Shown here: piece after piece, positions 1 through 6,772 of the stretch
How the letters are laid out: every line of letters starts with the position of its first letter
Numbering within the stretch: position 1 is the stretch's first letter
Origin: Ignavibacteria bacterium
Lineage (GTDB): Bacteria; Bacteroidota; Ignavibacteria; Kapaibacteriales; UBA4661
Assembly: GCA_013298375.1 (NCBI GenBank)
Contig: JAAFHM010000096.1
Coordinates: 1 to 12,454 of the forward strand
Direction of reading: 5' to 3'
DNA length: 12,454 nucleotides
Position numbers and translations under genes: made by a program
The notes under the pieces: model-generated
Seen by the model: the letters and a program-made list of their open reading frames with translations, nothing else
Databases searched by the model: none
Told to the model about the DNA's origin: nothing

Positions 1-377
1 ATGTTGGTACGGATGCGAAGATCGCCACTATTGGCTGGTGTTTTGGCGGTGGCTGGTCGCATCAGGCTTCGCTGGCTCTTGGCAAACAAGCCGTTGGTTG
101 CGTGATTTACTACGGTATGCCGGAAACCGATGCCACCAAACTCGCCACGATGAACGCACCAACACTCGGTATTTTTGCCAAGCAAGATAAATGGATTACG
201 CCAGAGGTTGCGTCAAAGTTTGAAGCAGCAACGAAAGCAGCCGGGAAATCCGTCGAAATCAAACTCTATGATGCCGATCATGCTTTTGCAAATCCCAGCA
301 ATCCCAAATTTGCTAAAGACTTAGCGGAAGATGCTCACAAGGCGGTTCTTGCTTTTTTCAAAAAATGTTTTGCTTAA
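1..377 (+). CDS. Dienelactone hydrolase family protein, C-terminal part (5' end outside window)
   Basis: The reading frame is open from the left edge (codons in phase with base 3) to TAA at 375-377, giving 124 visible residues. The nucleophile elbow GWCFGGG holds Cys13 of the visible part. An aspartate follows at about residue 62 in AKQDKW, and a histidine at about residue 93 in DADHAF. This Cys-Asp-His order and spacing is the catalytic triad of dienelactone hydrolases, alpha/beta-hydrolases that open lactone or ester bonds, with carboxymethylenebutenolidase as the type member. Many family members have other or unknown substrates, so the substrate cannot be named. Roughly the N-terminal half is missing at the window edge, so any signal peptide is unseen. 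A GTG at 102 lies after the nucleophile and cannot be the start. The gene is followed at once by a strong hairpin with a T run. Confidence 0.87.
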   Translation, partial: VGTDAKIATIGWCFGGGWSHQASLALGKQAVGCVIYYGMPETDATKLATMNAPTLGIFAKQDKWITPEVASKFEAATKAAGKSVEIKLYDADHAFANPSNPKFAKDLAEDAHKAVLAFFKKCFA

Positions 378-394
378 AAAATAACTGTTCAGGT

Positions 395-430
395 ACGAGG
401 GTCTCGCTTCCCAGCGAGGCTCTCGTTTTG
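395..430 (+). terminator. Probable intrinsic terminator after the dienelactone hydrolase gene
   Basis: The left half of the repeat element forms a stem of about 14 bp (two G-U pairs in RNA) with a TCCC loop, directly followed by TTTT at 426-429. It starts 17 bases after the stop codon. The T run is short, so termination is likely but not certain. Confidence 0.5.
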
Positions 431-491
431 GTGGACGGATACGCAAGTTTGCCGCCGAGCGAGAGCCTCGCTCAAGGCAGCGAGACCCTCG
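395..491. repeat. Nested inverted-repeat element (BIME/REP-like), four related 13-mers
   Basis: Four copies or reverse copies of CGAGRGYCTCGCT occur at 396-408, 413-425, 460-472 and 479-491. The outer pair (CGAGGGTCTCGCT and AGCGAGACCCTCG) are exact reverse complements, and so are the inner pair (AGCGAGGCTCTCG and CGAGAGCCTCGCT). The whole element can therefore fold as one long hairpin. Each half can also fold alone: in + strand RNA the left half pairs through two G-U wobbles, while the right half has two A-C mismatches. In - strand RNA the roles swap. This looks like a paired palindromic repeat of the REP/BIME class or a short non-autonomous element in the 150-bp gap before ctlX. Its function and copy number are unknown from this window. 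Confidence 0.75.
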
Positions 492-527
492 CGCAAAACC
501 CAGCCAGCTACAAAAAAATACCCAAGT

Positions 528-1460
528 ATGCAGATAACCAATACCGTCTTAATGATAGCGCCCGTGCGCTTCGGCTTTAATCCTGATGCCGCAGAAACAA
601 ATTCGTTCATGGAAGCTGATACAGGCTTGTCCGGCGAAGAGCGGCAGCGTATTCAAAACGCTGCACGAGCCGAGTGTCTGCACTTTGCCGAGGCGCTCAG
701 GGCGGCGGGAATAAGCGTCGTCATCGTGGAAGACACGCCGGAGCCGCATACGCCGGATTCAATTTTTCCGAATAATTGGATTTCAACACACAGCGACGGA
801 CGCATCGTTCTGTACCCGATGGAGCCGGAGAATCGCCGTTTGGAGCGCCGCGCTGATATTGTCATTGACCTCGCAAACCGCTTTGGGTACGCCAAAACTG
901 AGGATTTATCGGACTTTGAGGAAACCAATGTTTTTCTCGAAGGCACGGGTAGTCTTGTTTTGGACAGAACAAATGCAATTGTGTATGCCAATCGTTCATC
1001 GAGGATGCACTCTGCCGCATTGCAAGAATTTACCAAGCGCATGGGCTATACCGCCATAGAATTTACGTCGCGCCGCAGCAATGGCGGGCAGATTTACCAT
1101 ACCAACGTCATAATGGCGGTGGGCGAAGGCGCGGCGGTCGTGTGCGCGGACGTTATCACCGAGAGCGGTGAACGTGCTGCGGTGCTGGATTCTTTGCGGA
1201 AGCATCAAGGCGTGGTGGTAGAAATTTCTGAGGCGCAAATGGATGAATTTGCAGGAAATATGCTCCACGTGTGCAACAGCATAGGCGAAAAATTTTGGAT
1301 TATGTCCTCACGCGCCTATAATGCCCTTACCAAAGAGCAGATAGTCGCTTTGCAGCATAATTCCACACTTCTGCACGCGCCGCTCGACACAATTGAGCGT
1401 TATGGCGGTGGCTCGGCACGGTGTATGTTAGCGGAGATTTTTGTTCCTGAGAAGATTTAG
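528..1460 (+). CDS. ctlX: CtlX-type citrulline-utilization hydrolase (amidinotransferase/DDAH superfamily)
   Basis: A 310-residue cytosolic protein of the guanidine-modifying (pentein) superfamily, most like the CtlX branch also annotated as arginine-deiminase-related or amidinotransferase. The branch is recognised by the N-terminal APVRFGFNPDAAETN segment, TPDSIFPNNWIS (residues 75-86), NVFLEGTGSLVLDR (134-147), YHTNV (190-194) and GGGSARCMLAEIF (293-305). Predicted catalytic residues are Cys299, His191 and the acidic Glu138. The family name implies citrulline breakdown (ureido hydrolysis toward ornithine), but substrate specificity here is inferred. The ATG at 528 has no Shine-Dalgarno in front; it is chosen because it starts just before the conserved MIAPVRFGFN block. 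The next gene, arcA, begins 80 bases downstream on the same strand, so the two may share a transcript and a pathway. A dimethylarginine dimethylaminohydrolase-like activity is the main alternative. Confidence 0.85.
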   Translation: MQITNTVLMIAPVRFGFNPDAAETNSFMEADTGLSGEERQRIQNAARAECLHFAEALRAAGISVVIVEDTPEPHTPDSIFPNNWISTHSDGRIVLYPMEPENRRLERRADIVIDLANRFGYAKTEDLSDFEETNVFLEGTGSLVLDRTNAIVYANRSSRMHSAALQEFTKRMGYTAIEFTSRRSNGGQIYHTNVIMAVGEGAAVVCADVITESGERAAVLDSLRKHQGVVVEISEAQMDEFAGNMLHVCNSIGEKFWIMSSRAYNALTKEQIVALQHNSTLLHAPLDTIERYGGGSARCMLAEIFVPEKI

Positions 1461-1540
1461 CTGTATTTTATGGCGACGGTTTACGCACAATTTTTATCAC
1501 GCATCACCTGAGAATCTCTCTCATTCCCGTATTGAAGTCT

Positions 1541-2755
1541 ATGCCCTCAACCCAGCGTCTTAATGTGACATCCGAATACGGATTGCTCAAAACGGTTATC
1601 ATTCATCGTCCCAGTGCCGAGATAGACCGCTTGTTGCCAGACAACTACCGCACCTATCTTTTTGAAGATATTCCATATTTGGAAAAAATCCATAGCGAAC
1701 ACGATCATTTTGCTTCGCTTATTCGTTCCAAAGGCGCAGAAACACTCTATTTCGAGGTGCTTTTGGAAGAAATGCTCCGCGATGAAGCCGCCCGGTACGA
1801 CACACTGGAAGCGGTTGTTGCGCTGGAGCGCTGCGAAAGCATTATGAACGACCTCATGCTTATTCCCACGCCGGAACTCGCAACCATGCTGCTGGCAGGG
1901 CTTCGTGCCAATGAAGCGCGGGCGCGGGGGTTCAAGGTGAGTCAGTATCTGCCGGATGATTGGATGATGATATCGCCTGTGCCGAATGTGTATTTTATGC
2001 GTGACCCATCGGCGATTGTGGGCAATAGCATCATTTCCTCAAATATGTACTATCCCGCTAGAGTTCGTGAATCCTTGCTTATTGAGCATATTTTCCGTTA
2101 TCATCCGCGCTTTATGAAAGCCGATGCTTTTGCCTACGGAACGCACAACGACGAGCGATACAGCTCCATCGAAGGCGGCGATATTGTTGTGTTGAATAAA
2201 GAAGCCATCGCCGTCGGGTGCAGCGAGCGCACCAGCACGGATGCGATTGCCCATTTAGCATCGAATCTCTTTCGCCGAGGCTCTATTAAGCGGGTCTATG
2301 AAGTGCTTGTGCCGCCGAAACGAGAGTATATGCACCTCGACACGGTGTTCACCATCGTTGCACCGCAAACCATCTGTGCGCACAAACGGAGCTTTATGGA
2401 ATCGCCTCAAACACGGCTCTATGAGGTTGCCGATAACGAAAAAGGGTACAAACTCCACACCGAAGGGCGCACCTTTACGGACGTTTTGCGCGACGAATTT
2501 GGTGCTTTGACGATTATTGAAGTCGCTGGAGGTGATAAATACTATGCCGACCGCGAACAACGCACCGATGGCGCAAATGTCTTCACGATAGCACCGGGCG
2601 TGGTGGTGGGCTATGACCGCAATCAACGCACGAATGCGGCACTCCGGGCTGCGGGAATCGAAGTGCTGGATTTTGAAGGCTCGGAACTCGTGCGCGGCTT
2701 AGGTGGTGCGCGGTGTATGACGATGCCGATAGAGCGCGAGGATGGAGAAAAATAA
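1541..2755 (+). CDS. arcA: Arginine deiminase
   Basis: Hydrolyses L-arginine to L-citrulline and ammonia in the cytosol (EC 3.5.3.6). From the ATG at 1541 it has 404 residues, the usual length for the family. An in-frame TTG at 1532 would add three residues; ATG is preferred. Family motifs are in order: LKTVIIHRPSAEIDRLLP near the N-terminus, FMRDPSA with Asp155, SIEGGDIVVL with Glu211, MHLDTVFT with His265 and Asp267, and GLGGARCMTMPIER with the nucleophile Cys392. All known catalytic positions are kept, so it should be active. It follows ctlX after 80 bases in which I see no clear promoter or terminator. The carbamate kinase and ornithine carbamoyltransferase genes of a classical ADI operon are not in the window. 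With CtlX it could feed arginine to citrulline and then to ornithine for nitrogen supply or acid resistance; that role is inferred. Confidence 0.94.
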   Translation: MPSTQRLNVTSEYGLLKTVIIHRPSAEIDRLLPDNYRTYLFEDIPYLEKIHSEHDHFASLIRSKGAETLYFEVLLEEMLRDEAARYDTLEAVVALERCESIMNDLMLIPTPELATMLLAGLRANEARARGFKVSQYLPDDWMMISPVPNVYFMRDPSAIVGNSIISSNMYYPARVRESLLIEHIFRYHPRFMKADAFAYGTHNDERYSSIEGGDIVVLNKEAIAVGCSERTSTDAIAHLASNLFRRGSIKRVYEVLVPPKREYMHLDTVFTIVAPQTICAHKRSFMESPQTRLYEVADNEKGYKLHTEGRTFTDVLRDEFGALTIIEVAGGDKYYADREQRTDGANVFTIAPGVVVGYDRNQRTNAALRAAGIEVLDFEGSELVRGLGGARCMTMPIEREDGEK

Positions 2756-2763
2756 AAGCCCGG

Positions 2764-2804
2764 AAAAAGAAACGGGCTGTCCGCTTGGGAAGCGAACAGC
2801 CCGT
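2764..2804 (-). terminator. Intrinsic terminator of the secreted repeat-protein gene, between convergent genes
   Basis: ACGGGCTGT (2772-2780) and ACAGCCCGT (2796-2804) are exact reverse complements. Inside them CGCTT and AAGCG add more pairs around a GGG loop. Read on the - strand, the hairpin is followed by TTTCTTTTT (2764-2771 and the adjoining base), a classical rho-independent layout 20 bases after the stop of the - strand gene. On the + strand it is followed by an A run, so it is a weak terminator for arcA, though the stem may still help separate the convergent transcripts. Confidence 0.8.
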
Positions 2805-2824
2805 AAAAATACGCAGACGCGATA

Positions 2825-3601
2825 TTACATTTTCATACGATACAACGTGCCGCTTTCGACAGCGTATAAGAACCCATCCAAAGCAAACATATCATCGACA
2901 TTGCTCATCAAGCCTTTCGGACCAACCTGCTCTGAATCACCGGTTTTGGCGTTGGTTTTGTAGAGCGTACCATTTTTCTCGACGCTCCAAAGCATACCAT
3001 TTGCGCCAACCATAGCAACCGTTTTTTCCCAACCGTCTTTATCAACAGTTTCCCAGCGTGCGGAGCGAGGGTTCGTCCTGTACAATGCGCCCTGTTCGAC
3101 TGTCCAGAGGTAGCCGTCCATTGCTTCAAACAGTGTTGCGTGTTTGAAATCGCCTTTGTCGCCGAGGCGTTTGTAGTTGCCCTCTTTATCGGTTTCATAC
3201 ACCGTTCCATCGGTTTCAATGGTGTAAATCATACCGTTCATGCCGACCATTGCTTCGGTATCACCATAATCGCTGCTGACTTTTTCCCAGCGACCCGATT
3301 TAGGGTTGCTTTTGTACAAAATACCGCCCTCGACCGTCCAAAGCCAGCCGTCAAGCGCTGCGAGATTGTCCACATTTTTGAATGCTCCTTTGTCGCCAAG
3401 CTGCTCGTATTTACCGGTTTTGTCGGTCTTGAAAAGCGTACCGTCTTTTTCAATACTGTAAATAAAGCCGTCCATTGCAACGACTTCAACCGTATTTGCC
3501 CAATCGCCTTTTTTGCCAACCTGCTCCCATTTCTGGGCTTGTGCATTGACGACAAATGCAAGAGCAATAATCAGAGGAACAAAGAATGTTCTCAGTTTCA
3601 T
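2825..3601 (-). CDS. Secreted six-repeat protein, tachylectin/tectonin-like beta-propeller candidate
   Basis: The 258 residues begin with a signal peptide (hydrophobic stretch about 5-19, likely cleaved near AQA at 20-22), so the product is exported. The rest is six tandem repeats of 37-40 residues: 24-63, 64-103, 104-141, 142-181, 182-221 and 222-258. Each follows the scheme W/Y-E-x-V/L-G ... (M/L)DG-hydrophobic-Y/W-x-(V/I)E-x-GTLYKT. Such DG-x-x-Y-x-V-E repeats resemble the blades of tachylectin-2/tectonin-type propellers, often sugar binding, but no binding residue can be assigned. The repeats alternate in two types: repeats 1, 3 and 5 have an extra residue in the ExDGT/EKNGT turn, and repeats 2, 4 and 6 do not. 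GGAGA lies six bases before the ATG. The gene has its own promoter and terminator and converges on arcA. The CDS and export are secure; the fold is inferred and the ligand is unknown. Confidence 0.85.
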   Translation of the reverse strand: MKLRTFFVPLIIALAFVVNAQAQKWEQVGKKGDWANTVEVVAMDGFIYSIEKDGTLFKTDKTGKYEQLGDKGAFKNVDNLAALDGWLWTVEGGILYKSNPKSGRWEKVSSDYGDTEAMVGMNGMIYTIETDGTVYETDKEGNYKRLGDKGDFKHATLFEAMDGYLWTVEQGALYRTNPRSARWETVDKDGWEKTVAMVGANGMLWSVEKNGTLYKTNAKTGDSEQVGPKGLMSNVDDMFALDGFLYAVESGTLYRMKM

Positions 3602-3607
3602 AAGAGT

Positions 3608-3612
3608 TCTCC
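3608..3612 (-). promoter_or_regulatory. Ribosome binding site of the secreted repeat protein
   Basis: On the - strand GGAGA lies six bases before the ATG at 3601. It is one of only two clear Shine-Dalgarno sequences in the window and fixes the start that gives a good signal peptide. Confidence 0.75.
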
Positions 3613-3647
3613 AAAAAACAAGATAAAAAATTGAGTTGAATTGTGTG

Positions 3648-3673
3648 CCGCGTAGCGTCCCGCAAAGCTACGG
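3648..3673. repeat. Short intergenic inverted repeat (CGTAGC/GCTACG)
   Basis: CGTAGC (3651-3656) and GCTACG (3667-3672) form a 6-bp stem with a 10-base GC-rich loop in the leader of the repeat-protein gene. Just upstream in that leader, GGATTCTTCC and GGAACAGTCC (3673-3698) can pair imperfectly. These could be mRNA leader structure or a dispersed palindromic repeat. The rest of the 236-bp gap (3602-3837) holds the promoter entry and nothing else I can support. Confidence 0.35.
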
Positions 3674-3712
3674 ATTCTTCCCAACATGAGGAACAGTCCT
3701 AGAAGTACACAC

Positions 3713-3735
3713 ATTATAGAACTTTGAAGTTCTAT
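3713..3735 (-). promoter_or_regulatory. Candidate promoter -10 with overlapping operator palindrome
   Basis: On the - strand a perfect TATAAT (3713-3718) lies about 110 bases before the repeat-protein start. Immediately upstream, overlapping its first bases, is the palindrome ATAGAACTTTGAAGTTCTAT (3716-3735), with 9-bp arms and a 2-base centre. It fills the space where the -10/-35 spacer would be, and no good -35 hexamer is seen at 16-18 bases. A dyad in that position is typical of a repressor or activator site. The regulator is unknown. Confidence 0.45.
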
Positions 3736-3837
3736 GGCGCGAGAGAGTTCAAGACGCAGAACGTACCACACTAGGCACTCAGACGCACAGAATAGCCCAA
3801 AAGTTTAGCCTTTGTACGCATTTTTTCCGATCTCTTG

Positions 3838-4536
3838 CTAATCGTCGTCGCGCTCATTGTCGGCATTGTTCATTGTGGATTCATCGTGAAGAGACCGCAC
3901 CAATTTTGCTTCGACAAGGAAAATGACATTTTCGCAAATGTTAGTTGCCTGATCTGCCATTCGCTCCAAGTTGCGTAAAACCATCAATATTCCCACCGAT
4001 GGGTCTATTACTGATGCGTCACGTTTCATCAGGGAAACAGTATCATCAAAAATCTCTTTGGTGAGTGAATCAATGTGATTGTCCGTGCGCATGATTTGGT
4101 ACGCCAATTCGGGATCGTTGTTGACAAATGCGTCCAGACTGCCTTTGACCATCGTGTGAACACCTTGCGTGAGGCGCTCTAATGCTAATTTTTCGGCAAT
4201 TCTCGGCAGGGCGGGCTGTTCGATAAGGTTTCGTGCGATATTGAACGCTAAATCCCCAATGCGTTCGAGTTCATTGTTGATTTTGAGCGCTACCAAAAGC
4301 AGACGTAAATCGCTTGCGACAGGCTGATGAAGCGCAAAAATCTTTTGACATTGCTTGTCAATTTTCATGTCGAGTTTATCAACCTTATCATCGCGTTCCA
4401 TGACAAGCCGCGCAATCTGCTCGTCACCCTTCAATACGGCGCGGAATGAAAATTCTACCTGCTCCTCCACGATACTGCCCATGCGAATAAGGCGTGTGCG
4501 GAGCTTGTCCAGACTGTCTTCAAAAGAGCGATGCAT
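3838..4536 (-). CDS. phoU: Phosphate-signalling and transport regulator PhoU
   Basis: A 232-residue cytosolic, all-helical protein that links the Pst transporter to the PhoR/PhoB-type sensor system and represses phosphate uptake and the Pho response when phosphate is plentiful. The start MHRSFEDSLDKLRTRLIRMG and the two metal-binding repeat motifs are typical: NELERIGDLAFNIA (residues 88-101) in the first three-helix bundle and RNLERMADQATNICENV (188-204) in the second. Length matches the family. The tail after about residue 215 is short and acidic (ending NERDDD). The ATG at 4536 has no recognisable Shine-Dalgarno. It is the last gene of the pstA-pstB-lipoprotein-phoU run, with 102 bases to the lipoprotein gene. 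No two-component genes lie nearby. Confidence 0.95.
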   Translation of the reverse strand: MHRSFEDSLDKLRTRLIRMGSIVEEQVEFSFRAVLKGDEQIARLVMERDDKVDKLDMKIDKQCQKIFALHQPVASDLRLLLVALKINNELERIGDLAFNIARNLIEQPALPRIAEKLALERLTQGVHTMVKGSLDAFVNNDPELAYQIMRTDNHIDSLTKEIFDDTVSLMKRDASVIDPSVGILMVLRNLERMADQATNICENVIFLVEAKLVRSLHDESTMNNADNERDDD

Positions 4537-4591
4537 AAATCTTGGGAAATAGAGGATTGAGGAAGAGGAGTGCGTAGGCGGATATTCTGCC

Positions 4592-4614
4592 GGAGCGAAC
4601 GGCGTTCGCGCTCC
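4592..4614. repeat. GC-rich hairpin between the lipoprotein gene and phoU
   Basis: GGAGCG (4592-4597) and CGCTCC (4609-4614) pair around AAC/GTT, with a 2-base bulge, forming an interrupted stem with a 3-base loop. It lies 25 bases after the lipoprotein stop in transcription direction. No T run follows, so it is more likely an mRNA processing/stability element or another palindromic repeat than a terminator, which fits phoU being read with pstB. Confidence 0.4.
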
Positions 4615-4638
4615 TGTTGAACGTAATGACCTTAACGC

Positions 4639-4995
4639 TCACGGTCGGTAACGAATCAGGCGACCGCGCAAAATGGGCGATGTATAAATGCCACCTTCGG
4701 CATCAGGACGCGCCGTAAGATTGTAGGTAATCAAAACAGCGCTTGCACCACGCTTCTTTGCGGCTTCTATGAGTAATGACTCCAATTCTGCATCAACAAG
4801 ATTGCTAACACGAAGAAAAACCTCACCCATGTATTCATAATTTGCGGCTTTAATGTCTTTTTCCGCATAAAAAACGTCAATTGTTGCAACAGCAGGATAC
4901 GAGCGCCCTAAATGCTCAACGGTTCGCCAAAGACTACACGCAGTTAATAGAACGGCGCAGAGCGCCAAGACAATACTTCCACGAACAGCCATCAT
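4639..4995 (-). CDS. Small outer-membrane-type lipoprotein of unknown function
   Basis: The 118-residue product starts with a lipoprotein signal peptide: basic MMAVRG, a hydrophobic core, and the lipobox LLTAC with the lipidated Cys20. The mature part of about 99 residues contains ANYEYMGEVFLR and LLIEAAKKRGASAVLITY. These resemble a pattern seen in small periplasmic lipoproteins (an E-Y-x-G-E-V strand, then a helix with A-A-x-x-x-G-A-x-A-V), but I cannot assign a named family. GAGGTG (5000-5005) lies five bases before the ATG at 4995 and eight before an adjacent second ATG at 4992, so either may be used. It lies 23 bases after pstB and is almost certainly in the same transcript, suggesting an envelope role tied to phosphate uptake. 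That link is inferred from position only. Confidence 0.82.
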   Translation of the reverse strand: MMAVRGSIVLALCAVLLTACSLWRTVEHLGRSYPAVATIDVFYAEKDIKAANYEYMGEVFLRVSNLVDAELESLLIEAAKKRGASAVLITYNLTARPDAEGGIYTSPILRGRLIRYRP

Positions 4996-5018
4996 AGTAC
5001 ACCTCGCACAATGAAAAA

Positions 5019-5789
5019 TTATCCAAAACGTCCCGTGACGTAATCCTCGGTTTCTTTTTTGCCGGGATTGGTGAATATTTTACGAGTTTTATCGTATTCT
5101 ACCAAATGTCCCATGTAAAAGAATGCTGTGTATTCGCTTACACGAGCGGCTTGTTGCATATTATGGGTAACAATGACGATGGTGTATTGCTTTTTGAGTT
5201 CCAAAATCAATTCTTCCACTTTTGCCGTCGAAATCGGGTCAAGCGCTGAACACGGCTCATCCATGAGCAAAATAGAAGGATTCACCGCAACCGCCCGCGC
5301 AATACACAATCGCTGTTGCTGTCCGCCGGACAAACCCATTGCGGAAGCGTCCAAGCGGTCTTTCACTTCATTAAACAGCGCCGCATTTATCAGACTTTCT
5401 TCTACGATACGGTCTAGTTCCGTGCGGTCGGTAATGCCATTTAAGCGGGGTCCGAAGGCTACGTTGTCGTAGATAGATTTTGGAAACGGAGTTGATTTTT
5501 GAAAAACCATGCCAACGCGCTTCCGCAGTTCGACGACATCAATGCTGTTATCATAGATGTTTACGCCGTCAATGCCCAAATTTCCCGATACCCGTGCGCC
5601 CGCAATAAGGTCATTCATACGGTTAATGCTTCGCAAAAACGTGGATTTCCCGCAGCCCGAGGGTCCAATAAATGCCGTTACCTCTTGTTCGTAAATATCC
5701 AAGGTAATGCGGTGGAGTGCCTGTTTTGCGCCATAATAAACGCATAAATCCGTGGCTTGGATTTTGGTATCAAGTGTTTTTTTTGCCAT
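5019..5789 (-). CDS. pstB: Phosphate ABC transporter ATP-binding protein PstB
   Basis: The ATPase of the high-affinity phosphate importer, acting as a dimer on the cytoplasmic face of PstCA. From the ATG at 5789 it has 256 residues. Walker A is GPSGCGKS (42-49), the Q-loop Gln is 97 in MVFQKSTPFPKSIYDN, the signature is LSGGQQQR (153-160), Walker B is ILLMDEP (173-179, catalytic Glu178) and the switch His is 209 in VTHNMQQAARVS. The PFPKSIYDNVAFGPR stretch and the ending EDYVTGRFG are typical of PstB. The frame extends to a TTG at 5822 (11 more residues), but the ATG gives the family's normal N-terminus, a few residues before KIQATDLCVYYG. An A8 tract (5777-5784) follows the start directly. 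pstA ends 41 bases upstream. Confidence 0.97.
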   Translation of the reverse strand: MAKKTLDTKIQATDLCVYYGAKQALHRITLDIYEQEVTAFIGPSGCGKSTFLRSINRMNDLIAGARVSGNLGIDGVNIYDNSIDVVELRKRVGMVFQKSTPFPKSIYDNVAFGPRLNGITDRTELDRIVEESLINAALFNEVKDRLDASAMGLSGGQQQRLCIARAVAVNPSILLMDEPCSALDPISTAKVEELILELKKQYTIVIVTHNMQQAARVSEYTAFFYMGHLVEYDKTRKIFTNPGKKETEDYVTGRFG

Positions 5790-5830
5790 AAAACGTGAAG
5801 GTGAGCAATGAATGACGGACAATAGCGATA

Positions 5831-6730
5831 TTAGCCGAGTTGTTTGCTTCTAATGCGTGAGCGAATGAAGGTTGCGGCAAAATTCAGCGTGAAGGTAAGC
5901 ATCAAAAGAACAAGCGTGGTTGCATATTGCAAGGGCAGCGTTTTATCAACATCGGGCGACTGCGTGGAAAGAACAAAAAGATGATAGCCCAAGTGCATAA
6001 ATTGACTCGAAACACCGTCGGGAAGCTGCGGTAGCGAATAAACCACGCCCGTAAACAGTATCGGTGCGACTTCTCCGGCACTTCGCCCAATGGCGAGAAT
6101 CGAACCCGTGAGAATGCCCGTTGTGGAGTTCGGCAACACAATTTTCCAAATCGTTTGCCAGCGCGTCGCACCAAGCGCGAGACTGCTTTCACGCATTTCG
6201 CGGGGAACATTTTTTAATGCTTCTTCCACCGAAACAATCACCACCGGCAGCGTTAGCGCGGCAAGTGTCGCCGAAGCCCAGAGCAATGCGGGTTTTGCCC
6301 AGATTGCTTCGGTATTACCAAAGGCTTTATCAACACCGACACCGAGAAATTGCACAAAAAATCCCAAGCCAAAAAGCCCAAAAACAATCGACGGTACGCC
6401 CGCCAGCGTGTTGACGGCAAAGCGAATCACGCGGGGCAATACAGCACCAGTACGGGTGTATTCGTTCAGGTAAATCGCCGTAATCGTCCCAATCGGCACG
6501 CCAAGTATAGACATTACCAGTACCAACAGCGTTGTGCCGTAGATAGCAGGAAATATCCCGCCTTCGGTGTTATTATTGCGTGGTGCTTCGCTCAGAAGTT
6601 GCCACGAAATGTGCGGCAAGCCCTGAACTAAAAACGTTCCCATTGTGCTAACAACAAGCCCCGCAACAGCAATGATAGCGAGGGTTGCGGTGCCAACAGC
6701 GAAAAATCCGATGAGGCGTTTTGTGGACAT
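5831..6730 (-). CDS. pstA: Phosphate ABC transporter permease PstA
   Basis: Inner-membrane subunit that with PstC forms the phosphate channel. It has 299 residues and about six predicted membrane segments: roughly 8-33, 60-88, 105-130, 147-168, 203-232 and 268-290. The ABC-permease EAA loop that docks on PstB is at 169-200, from EEALKNVPREMRESSLALGA into TRWQTIWKIVLP. The following GRSAGEVAPILFTG is characteristic of PstA. Length is normal and no key part is missing. The ATG at 6730 has no clear Shine-Dalgarno. pstS and pstC, its usual upstream neighbours, are absent: the next gene upstream is hsdM, 125 bases away. Either a promoter lies in that gap or pstA is read from the restriction operon. 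Confidence 0.96.
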   Translation of the reverse strand: MSTKRLIGFFAVGTATLAIIAVAGLVVSTMGTFLVQGLPHISWQLLSEAPRNNNTEGGIFPAIYGTTLLVLVMSILGVPIGTITAIYLNEYTRTGAVLPRVIRFAVNTLAGVPSIVFGLFGLGFFVQFLGVGVDKAFGNTEAIWAKPALLWASATLAALTLPVVIVSVEEALKNVPREMRESSLALGATRWQTIWKIVLPNSTTGILTGSILAIGRSAGEVAPILFTGVVYSLPQLPDGVSSQFMHLGYHLFVLSTQSPDVDKTLPLQYATTLVLLMLTFTLNFAATFIRSRIRSKQLG

Positions 6731-6772
6731 GATGTGCGAAAAGTGTGTATTGGCGGTGAAGCAAGGCTCAAT

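Noticed and set aside
396..491. Possible CRISPR fragment
   Set aside because: The copies are inverted, not direct, and the spacing is irregular (4, 34 and 6 bases). There are no cas genes.
365..610. Short open frames on both strands through the inverted-repeat element
   Set aside because: They are created by the GC-rich repeat and overlap the ends of real genes. No start signal or protein pattern is visible.
3140..3634. A 164-codon open frame on the + strand
   Set aside because: It lies fully antisense to the signal-peptide-bearing six-repeat protein. Its apparent sequence is the reverse reading of those repeats, with no domain of its own.
4592..4614. Terminator separating the lipoprotein gene from phoU
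   Set aside because: The stem is interrupted and no T run follows on the - strand.
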